Both the position numbers and the translations under genes were made by a program. From Stentor roeselii (taxonomy: Eukaryota > Ciliophora > Heterotrichea > Heterotrichida > Stentoridae), in assembly GCA_006503475.1 (NCBI GenBank), contig RSEH01000211.1, positions 21,713 through 85,712 on the forward strand: a DNA stretch of 64,000 nt, read 5' to 3'. Below are positions 56,655 through 64,000 of this stretch, piece after piece. How positions within the stretch are numbered: the first letter of the stretch is position 1; every line of letters starts with the position of its first letter. The notes beneath the pieces were generated by a model, which had not been told where the DNA came from, ran no database searches, and was given only the letters and a program-made list of their open reading frames with translations.

Positions 56655-57707
56655 ATGGACTCCAGAGCTGAACGTGACGCAAAACTCGAAGAACTAAAAA
56701 GACTAAAATCAAGAAACAAAATCCAAGCCGCATCAGTAGTTCCAGAAGCCACATCTTCTCTAGTTCCAACAGCAGCAAGTCTTAACCCGGTGCTAACAAA
56801 GCCAGAAGCTTTACCACCAATAGAAAATCGTCCAGAAGTGAAAAAGCCAGTGATTCCAGCTTTTGCTAAGCGAGGAATTCCGCCAGCGCCAAGAGTCCTA
56901 GTGAAGCCAGTTTCAGCGCCTTTGAACCCTTTCGGCAGTTTATCATCAAAAGAGCCGATGACAAGCAAAGAAGACCCAGAAGCATCGAATCAAAGTGATC
57001 CAGGCACTTCAGTCAAACCTTCAGAAATAACTCGGCCGAGTGCTCCAATCATGACTGCTTTTCGAGAAGATGTCACGGAGACTATTGAACCAAATGTTTT
57101 AAGAGTTTCAGAAAATCTTAAAGAAGAAAAAAATGAGTTTTGCACTTCGGGTGATGCAGAAATACTTGATATTGATGACTTGATGATTGAAAGTTTAAAA
57201 AAACAACTGGATGTCCTGGAAATCGCTGAAAAACAACTCAAGGTTTCCACTTCGAGAGCTCAGGAAGAAAACAGAAGATTAAAGGAAGAAAAGGAAAATT
57301 TTGATGTAAACATGGAAAACTTGAGAAGGGTTTCTGAAGATATGATCAAGTCACTTGACTTTGAATACGAAAAAATCTCTCAAAAGATGAGGAAACTTGA
57401 AGAAAATCACGGCTTTCCCAATAAAAATTCAATGAATAAGGAAATTCAAGAACTTGCTGATGAACTCGATTTTTTCTCTCTTCGAAGTGAGGAAAAGGAG
57501 GAAGAGATTGAAAGACTGAAAAAAGAGATACAAAAAGCGACTGACGAGTCAAAAAGTTTGATGATAGAAGGAACGCATCTGTCGCAACCTGAACCTCCTC
57601 CTCCTGTTTATAATCCTGTGATTGAACCACATATGCAGATGCCTAGAAGACTTTTAAGTGACATGGGAAGTACTGGAGCTTGGAATAATAAGAAGAAAAA
57701 ACCTTAA
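56655..57707 (+). CDS. Coiled-coil protein, unknown
   Basis: 350 residues. N-terminal helix MDSRAERDAKLEELKRLKSR, a Pro/Ser/Ala-rich disordered stretch (~25-150), a strong coiled coil (~165-310, SLKKQLDVLEIAEKQLKVS), then a Pro-rich (EPPPPVYNPVIEP) and basic tail ending NNKKKKP. The first helix resembles dynein intermediate chain N-termini, but no WD repeats follow, so I do not make that call. Confidence 0.7.
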   Translation: MDSRAERDAKLEELKRLKSRNKIQAASVVPEATSSLVPTAASLNPVLTKPEALPPIENRPEVKKPVIPAFAKRGIPPAPRVLVKPVSAPLNPFGSLSSKEPMTSKEDPEASNQSDPGTSVKPSEITRPSAPIMTAFREDVTETIEPNVLRVSENLKEEKNEFCTSGDAEILDIDDLMIESLKKQLDVLEIAEKQLKVSTSRAQEENRRLKEEKENFDVNMENLRRVSEDMIKSLDFEYEKISQKMRKLEENHGFPNKNSMNKEIQELADELDFFSLRSEEKEEEIERLKKEIQKATDESKSLMIEGTHLSQPEPPPPVYNPVIEPHMQMPRRLLSDMGSTGAWNNKKKKP

Positions 57708-60700
57708 ATAGATACTTTTACGTAACCCAGTTTTACACAGGATTATTTATATATGAGATGTTTAGGGAAATTTATAGATCTTTTGTTGATGAGTCAAAGG
57801 TTTTTTGGAGTATAGATTTTTTTGACTTAATCTTTAAGATTGGAAATAGATTTGATCATTTCGGAAGATTTTTAAGGAAGATCAATTTTCCATCATTAAA
57901 ATAATTGTCAGTTTTAAGCTGATAAATTCACTTGTAAATGGCAGTTGAATAAAAATCATATTAGATGACTAGGGAATCATTATAGCTGATAAAAATATCA
58001 ATCTTTATCTTTAAATAAATTTTAATTCTTTATGCTGTGACTAAATTAAATTAGAAACTTTTATTATTCTAAAGCAGCTAGATAATCTTTGAATCCATTC
58101 AAAGCCTTTAAAGTATTTAATCAAAGCGCTCTGCATTTATTCGATACTTGAGGAAATTCTATTAATAATAATCAATGCCTGTCTATAATATTTACAGCTT
58201 TTGGGAAGTCATTGAATTATTCATACACTTGATCACCACCTCAATATGTATGTCATTTAAACAAGAAACATTCAAAATCACATGTTTGGCTAATTGTCCA
58301 AGAGGTCCATTGAAAAATTTACAGTTTTCTGAGATTCGAGTTATCCATGAGTTTACTTTCATGAACTTTTTAACAAAACAATGAAGAATTTCAGTTAAGA
58401 CCCTGAGTAATAAAGAAGGTTACGATGTTTAAACATTTTTACCAAAGACTGAGGATTCTAGTTCATGACTAGAATTTTATTTAAAGTTAAGCATTCTGAG
58501 TATTGACTCCTTCAATTTCATTAGATTGATATTGAAATTCTGAATTGATGAAAGAATTTTGAAGCATTAGAAATTGGAAATTATCATTTAAGTCTAAATC
58601 TTACCAATATTTAATTGTTCTTTTTGTTTAATAAGAAATATTTCAAGGAGTGATCAAATATATTTAATGGAATCCTTTGTTTTAAAATTTAAAAAGCGAT
58701 AGAATCTTTGGTTATTTCTATAAAAACTGCTGGCGCTGTAATCTCAAATAATTATCGAATCAGAAAACTTAAACCCCTATATCGTTTATTTTTAACCATA
58801 TCTTTCTTCCTAAATAATCACTACTCCTATAAGTTTGAATATAACTAGAGGATTTCATGAGTATTATATGAAATGGTAATCAGTAACAATAAAACATATC
58901 TTCAAATTCATGATTGTTACTTTTGTTGATACTATGATCTTGAAATATTTCCAGATTTGTTGAAGTAAAATCAACAGCCAGTTTAAAAAACTGACTGCCG
59001 CTTTTAATATAGCCTACCCTTATCATCTTTCAAAGAGGTTCTCTGATACACTTTCTTTGACAAGAAAAATTCAAATGTTATGCAAGTAATTGTCTGTCCA
59101 GTAAAGGATTTTTGGATGAATCTGTGAAAGATATATTAATTCTTAAGCACTTTCTAGATGTGATAACTTATTCTTAGTTGCAAATTGTAGTTTTCCCTTG
59201 TTTGATACCTAGCTAGTCTGCATGTGCAAAGAATCAACCTTTCACGGACATCCAATCTATTGTTGTTAGTTTTACTATTTTGAGGCAAAAATAAGAAGGA
59301 TTTTTTAAATTTGGAGACATTTGCTCATTAAATCAATCTAAACAGTGATGATTCTATGATCAAAATATTGATATTTAATACCTATATGAAAATACACTTT
59401 TCTGATTTGAATAGGATTTTAACTCTGATAAATAATATTGTTTACTTTTATGATGTATTCTTTATTTTATCAAGATCCCATTATTTCTAATAATTATCTG
59501 GACATACCTTGAATAAATCACTGAATTCATGTTTTTCTCAAATTTATGAACTAATATCAGCCCTTATTTTCGAGAAACTTTTTGATTCGCACAATTGTTT
59601 GCAAATCAGGTTAATATAAAATATTTTTCTTGTTGCTATCATGGCACTGATTCACAAAAAGACTCGAGTTTGTGTGAAAAGATGAGAAAGATTTCGAATA
59701 TAAAATTCATTTTTGGGGCACTGCTCACTGTCAAGTTCAACGACTTTCATCATCAATTGAAATTTTTGAATTTTTCATCGATTTCGTTATTAGAGTAAAA
59801 AACGCTTTGTAGTTCCTAGAAATTCTTCCGCTGATCTTTTAAATGGCTAAACAAGCTAAAGTTATCAAGAAGAAAATAGAAAATTCATCAATTTCTCAGA
59901 GGTTATTCGATTAGTAAAAAAAATTATTAGATCATTTTGTATTTTTTATCTGGCTTATGTTCTTCGAAGGCTTTTCCTGATCGACTTTGCTTTTTTTTGG
60001 AGAAGGGATAATAAATCGATGGTTTATTATGTTTATCATTATTATTTCTCTTCACTCAATACTTAAAAGTCCTTTTAAATGTTTAGTAAAAGTCTGGCTT
60101 CTGTTGTGTCTTTAGTTTTTATAAGCATCTTATTTGAATCCTTGTCTTTTCAAAGTGCGAGTAATAAAGCACGAGAAATCATCTCACTAGAATTATTACC
60201 ACTGCTTGCGATCTAAATATTTTCTATGAAGTCAGTCTCTTGTTTACAAGGTTGCTCTAAAATTTTTAAACAAAACATGCAAAGGTTGGTGGTTTAACAT
60301 CTTGTCTTTGTTTATTAAATCGGAAGCAGGTCTAATAGCTAATTATCTCAGAAATTTTATAGATTTTAATTATAAGTATTGCTATAGTCAACGCAAAATA
60401 ATCTTAAAGGGAATATCATACCTATATTCGAACTAAAAATATTCTTGAATATGAAATAAAGAAAGAAAGTAATCAAAATCATTTAAAATGGGTTCTCAGA
60501 AACTAAAAAATATTTGTTAAATTATTCTCTTCGATAGTTTGCTTATTACTAAGGATTTATGATTAGAATTCAGATTAGTTAATAAGCCAGATTGCACTCA
60601 AAAACTATTTTTTAGGGCGAATCTAATTAGATGAAATTTATAGAAACTAATTCAATTATTCAACACATAATGTATAATTGCCTAAGAACAAAAAAAAATT

Positions 60701-60828
60701 AAAAATCTTAATCTACCAAAACTCCGAAGACTTTCTGATGTTTTTTACAAGCTAGACATTCGACATCAATAAAACCGCATTCAAGTCTTTTCTCTAAAAT
60801 AAAGAAAATCTGACTTTCTATTTAATAA
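57708..60828. other. Largest gene-free interval (3.1 kb)
   Basis: Between two convergent genes. AT-rich, with only chance ORFs of under 70 codons (58175-58384, 59595-59798) that have no start context or family match. It contains one isolated perfect-looking hairpin (58975-58997) and no tRNA, snRNA or transposon signature. A lost gene, ncRNA or replication element cannot be excluded. Confidence 0.55.
58975..58997 (+). other. Short hairpin in gene-free interval
   Basis: Arms CAGCCAGTTT and AAACTGACTG pair over ten bases with one mismatch around a three-A loop. No neighbouring gene uses it. Confidence 0.4.
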
Positions 60829-61539
60829 TTAAGTTTTTTCATTAGCATCTTCAACTTTTTCATGAGAATCCTCAAGTTTTCGGTAAATTCTTTGATTATC
60901 CTGAATTCCTTTTGTTATATTCTCTGATATCTGCAGGACTGTTTCTTTATTTTCTAAATATTCAGTCACAACAGTGTCTTCCATCTGATACTTTTGATGC
61001 TGAAATATCTTCCAAAAAATGATTTTCCTCTGAAAGCATCCAGCTTTAAATGCATCAAGAGTCATGAAAAGCAGAGCCAAGTCGAGGACCACACAAGAAA
61101 TGAGCATACCAGCTAAGTAGACCTTCGCCCAAAAGGAAAGTCTTGAATTATGAATAGCCCTATACAAGAAAACCGTCGTGATTGCGATAAAAACACTTAC
61201 TGCAAAAAAGAGGAAAGGGTAAATCAAAATCTTTAAAAGTTCTTTGTTAAGGTCTTTGCAAGAAATGACAAATTTTGAATTCAAGTCCATTTTCAGAGAA
61301 CTCTTGCATAAGTCGCAGGTGAACTTTCGAGGATCTTTCACTTGGAAAAAAATCCAAGTCTTTAAACATTCTTCGTGGATGTATCTGATGGAACCGTCGC
61401 ATTGACATGGGGAAATCAATGGCTTTTCATTGGATTCGAGTTCGAAACAGATACGGCAAAGCTTTTTAGGGTTTTCTTGGGAATTCGAAACTTGAGGAAT
61501 TGCAGGAGAATCTTTTTGCAATGAATTTTGATTGTTCAT
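60829..61539 (-). CDS. MARCH-type RING-CH membrane E3 ubiquitin ligase
   Basis: 236 residues. An N-terminal RINGv (C4HC3): CRIC (~28), CQC (~45), IHEECLKTW (~55), CDLC (~75). Two hydrophobic segments follow (ILIYPFLFFAVSVFIAITTVF; VYLAGMLISCVVLDLALLFM), then a charged cytosolic tail with coil-like repeats (YLENKETVLQISENITKG). Spacing matches MARCH proteins, which ubiquitinate membrane cargo for endocytosis or degradation. ATG at 61539 is the only candidate. The protein is probably in endosomal or ER membranes. Confidence 0.93.
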   Translation of the reverse strand: MNNQNSLQKDSPAIPQVSNSQENPKKLCRICFELESNEKPLISPCQCDGSIRYIHEECLKTWIFFQVKDPRKFTCDLCKSSLKMDLNSKFVISCKDLNKELLKILIYPFLFFAVSVFIAITTVFLYRAIHNSRLSFWAKVYLAGMLISCVVLDLALLFMTLDAFKAGCFQRKIIFWKIFQHQKYQMEDTVVTEYLENKETVLQISENITKGIQDNQRIYRKLEDSHEKVEDANEKT

Positions 61540-62442
61540 TAAAGATATAAATGAATATTATTGTTTTTGATTGTTATTATTTTGATTGAAAAGGTTAAGG
61601 TTATCTGTTGGTGAATTTTCTTAGAATGAGAGAGTTTGTTTCAAGGAATGTTTTAGAGAAAAAATTATAATATTGTTGGAATATCTGCATATCCTGAGGT
61701 ATTCATTATAGTTAAAAAGGAAGAGATTTATATGTTTTACAAGGAATAAATTTATTATTATAATTAGCTAGTGGTCTTTTAGGATGATTTCAAGGTATTA
61801 TGTCTAATTCTTTTATTTTATAATAATCATTTCAATAGTTGAAGTTAAAAAAATGGGATTCTTTCGGAAGGCACACTACTAAGCTTTAGTTCTCTTATAG
61901 ATTTGTGAAAAGTATGATTAGTAACAAGAAGTTTTAAAGAGCTTCAAAATTTTAAGTTTTGAATTATTGAGATAATCTCAATTAACTAATAGATTTAGGC
62001 TTTAGAAATCATCCCCTCTTTTAAATGAGTTTTCTGTATAAAATTAAACAATAATCTGATCAAAATTGGTATAATTTTATTTGTGAAATAATATTATTTA
62101 GTTATCTGCAAGAAGTGATTAGAGATATAGACTCATCTATCAAGTACAGAAGCTATTAAATAATCATCTCAACTTACAACCAAAAGATTAAATCCCAGCA
62201 TAAAAAAAATCAAGATTCAAAGCCAAAAATCACAAAATCTAAAAAATTCAAAAGAGCTTCAATTTCCTTTGAATCACCTGAACTTTTTCCATAACTCAAA
62301 AACTCGATTCCCTCTTATCAACTCACCCAAAAACCACTGAGTCTATCCCATATTAAAAAACCTTAATTCTTCCAAAATAAAAAAAACTCCAAACATTCCC
62401 CAGAAATCCCTTAAAAAATCCCCATCTTAATCTGTGGTAAAA
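61540..62442. other. Intergenic divergent spacer
   Basis: 903 bp between two divergent starts. The right ~250 bp are A/C-rich with very little G, as in other plus-strand leaders. No other feature seen. Confidence 0.6.
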
Positions 62443-64000
62443 ATGTTCGCCTTATTGTTTTTCCAGCTTTTCATCCTCCAGCCGAGTGATTCTCTGTCTT
62501 ACTGCACAGGAACTTCCTGCACTTGTCCAGCAGGTCTAAACCTTTGGAACACGACGTGTGTTCCGCTCTGTCCGACTGGGTACCTCAAAAGCGGGTCAGG
62601 CTGCTTCCTCGATGAAACTTCAAATCTTTCCCTTTTCTCTCTAAACTTCCATGATTATTGGAACTTCTCAGAACAAAAGATTGGAAACTTCAGTCTCGAC
62701 CCTTTAAAGTTGAACTCAAGCAAAAATGCAACTTTTCCGATCTTTACTAAAGACAGAGGATTTTACTTCAAAAACACGAGTTTTATTCAAAGTGGAGATT
62801 CTTGGATTCTTTCTCCAGCTTTCAGTGTCAGATTCGTGTTTAAGGCGATGAAAGATGGGACGATTTTTAAGGTTTCTGATGACTTGGGGTATTATTTAGA
62901 AATTTATTCACAAGAAGGATATTTGTGCTTTTCGGTTGTTTTGACTAAAGTTACAGTGAGTTCTCGAAGATTGGGGTTGTTGGGGAAAGGAAAAGGGAAA
63001 GGAGGGAAAGATAATGGAGGAGGAGGAGGAGGAGGGGGAGGAGGAGGAGGAGGAGGAGGTACTACACCAACCGTGATTTATACTAATTCAATTGAAGAGA
63101 TGTGCATTAATATAACTTATCACAAATGGTACATCGTGTCCTTCTTCACTGCTCAAGGCACCTCTCGCTTTACCATCTACAGTTTTATGAAAACTGAAAA
63201 CTCTGTTTCAAGTTCTTACTTTGTTGACGGAAAAGACTTCCTCTCGCAAAAGACGGGTCTTAAATATGACATCGGAAGTAACAATTTTCAAGGATTTGAA
63301 GGATTTTTGTATGAAATAATGCTTGACAATAAAGCGATCATCAATAACAGGAAATTTTACAAGTTCATTGACTGCGAATTTGGAGAATTTTTCGATTACG
63401 AGAATGAAAAATGTTCTTTTTGTCTAAGTTCTTACGAAAATTACACAGAAACATTTGATTCCTCGGATAAAACCGATTCTAACAGCACTCAAAACTCAAC
63501 CAACTCAAGTAATTCAACAGAAACTTCAATAAACCCTGAAAACTTCTCCGAGATCCCCAGCCTTTCAGAGCTCGTCGCTGAAAACTTCACAGAAATCGCG
63601 TTGTGCACAAGGAAAGAAGAGTTTTGTTATTCAAAAAACTGTTCTTCATGCTCAGGCTTCATATTCGGAACCTGCTCAGAATGTTTTAATAATTTTTCAG
63701 ACCCTTTCTGCAACTCAGAATTTTTTTCAGCAACAAACTGTTCAGATCCTTTAGTTTTAATCGAAAACAAATCAATTTGTGCTTACCCTTCAAGTCTTCC
63801 ATCCTCCAACGTTTCATTTGGTTCAGTTTTATTGACTTTCAAGGATTTCGAGGAGAAAATTGGAGAAATTTTTTATTCAGGTTCAAACTATTCGACTTTC
63901 GCCCCTTTCAACGACCCAGAGCAAGACGATCCTTATCCAGTGAAAAGACGAGGCCTTTATTTCAACGGTTTTTCTTTTCTAGAGTCTTCAAACTTTTCCT
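62443..64000 (+). CDS. Secreted Cys-rich LamG-like surface protein, 5' part
   Basis: The ATG at 62443 opens a frame with no stop to the window edge (519 codons visible). A signal peptide (MFALLFFQLFILQPSDS) is followed by a Cys-rich GTSCTCPAGLNLWNTTC-like module, then a LamG/ConA-type region (FYFKNTSFIQSGDSWILS; KWYIVSFFTAQGTSRFTIY) interrupted by a polyglycine insert. A second Cys-rich repeat (CSFCLSSYENYTETF; CSSCSGFIFGTC) and the start of another LamG-like repeat (RRGLYFNGFSFLESS) close the visible part. Many N-x-S/T sites. It resembles ciliate/ciliate-like modular cell-surface proteins with furin-type Cys repeats. No full-length family named. Confidence 0.82.
   Translation, partial: MFALLFFQLFILQPSDSLSYCTGTSCTCPAGLNLWNTTCVPLCPTGYLKSGSGCFLDETSNLSLFSLNFHDYWNFSEQKIGNFSLDPLKLNSSKNATFPIFTKDRGFYFKNTSFIQSGDSWILSPAFSVRFVFKAMKDGTIFKVSDDLGYYLEIYSQEGYLCFSVVLTKVTVSSRRLGLLGKGKGKGGKDNGGGGGGGGGGGGGGGTTPTVIYTNSIEEMCINITYHKWYIVSFFTAQGTSRFTIYSFMKTENSVSSSYFVDGKDFLSQKTGLKYDIGSNNFQGFEGFLYEIMLDNKAIINNRKFYKFIDCEFGEFFDYENEKCSFCLSSYENYTETFDSSDKTDSNSTQNSTNSSNSTETSINPENFSEIPSLSELVAENFTEIALCTRKEEFCYSKNCSSCSGFIFGTCSECFNNFSDPFCNSEFFSATNCSDPLVLIENKSICAYPSSLPSSNVSFGSVLLTFKDFEEKIGEIFYSGSNYSTFAPFNDPEQDDPYPVKRRGLYFNGFSFLESSNFS
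63016..63060 (+). repeat. (GGA)n microsatellite coding for 15 glycines
   Basis: Fifteen Gly codons, 13 of them GGA, inside the LamG-like region. It is part of a larger purine tract (from ~62990) and a likely slippage site. Confidence 0.9.

Noticed and set aside
58175-59798. Short ORFs of 69 and 67 codons in the 3.1-kb gap
   Set aside because: No family match, biased AT codons and length within chance expectation.
1-64000. TGA read as Trp (Blepharisma-type code)
   Set aside because: TGA ends several genes at expected lengths and conserved Trp positions use TGG.
1-64000. tRNA or 5S rRNA genes
   Set aside because: No GTTCRANNC box with a matching A box or acceptor stem seen in the spacers by eye.

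Overview
The window looks like macronuclear DNA from a heterotrich ciliate, most probably Stentor or a close relative. It is AT-rich and very gene-dense. All three stop codons are used as stops with the standard code: TGA ends several genes and no conserved gene needs TGA as Trp. Seven introns could be placed by restoring reading frames. Every one is exactly 15 nt, GT...AG, and six of seven carry an A at position 10. Tiny 15-nt introns with a standard code are the hallmark of Stentor. The gene set is nuclear eukaryotic: CCR4-NOT, mitochondrial pyruvate carrier, m-AAA protease, VPS50, ARMC9, PKG, a CDPK-type kinase and PUS3.

Layout. 0-7 kb: 3' part of an astacin-like metallopeptidase with a substituted catalytic Glu, a RING protein, an acyl-protein thioesterase, a tail-anchored small protein with a decayed copy of its own 5' end, an LRR-ankyrin protein with two introns, and a DHODH-like protein overlapping a coiled-coil gene by 8 bp. 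7-16 kb: glycyl-tRNA synthetase, two unknown genes and a four-cNBD cGMP-dependent protein kinase, separated by long AT-rich gaps. 16-27 kb: CNOT10, an unknown gene preceded by 58-bp tandem repeats, MPC1, ARMC9, a coiled-coil gene and VPS50. 27-41 kb: mostly small lineage-specific genes, plus a tetraspan protein, a DUF4282-like membrane protein, a FYVE-like zinc finger/coiled-coil protein, an ABHD17-type hydrolase, PUS3 and two neighbouring zinc-box proteins. 41-47 kb: one 2,064-residue secreted, probably GPI-anchored surface protein. 47-58 kb: an AT-hook protein, a CDPK, a spartin/senescence-domain protein, an FtsH-type m-AAA protease, a theta-like GST, PRPP synthetase, a 7TM-RGS protein and a coiled-coil protein. 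57.7-60.8 kb has no recognisable gene. It is followed by a MARCH-type RING-CH protein and the 5' part of a secreted Cys-rich/LamG-like protein that runs off the right edge.

Genes are packed tail-to-tail and head-to-head. Two convergent pairs have stop codons that touch (TAG|TTA), one divergent pair has start codons 9 bp apart, and one same-strand pair overlaps. Functional themes are housekeeping (translation, tRNA modification, nucleotide and mitochondrial metabolism), cyclic-nucleotide, Ca2+ and G-protein signalling, membrane traffic, cilium biology and the cell surface. Neighbours do not form an obvious pathway cluster.

The most unusual large-scale signal is compositional. The plus strand drifts repeatedly from A/C-rich to G/T-rich over about 0.7-2 kb and then drops back abruptly, often in the middle of coding regions and regardless of gene strand.
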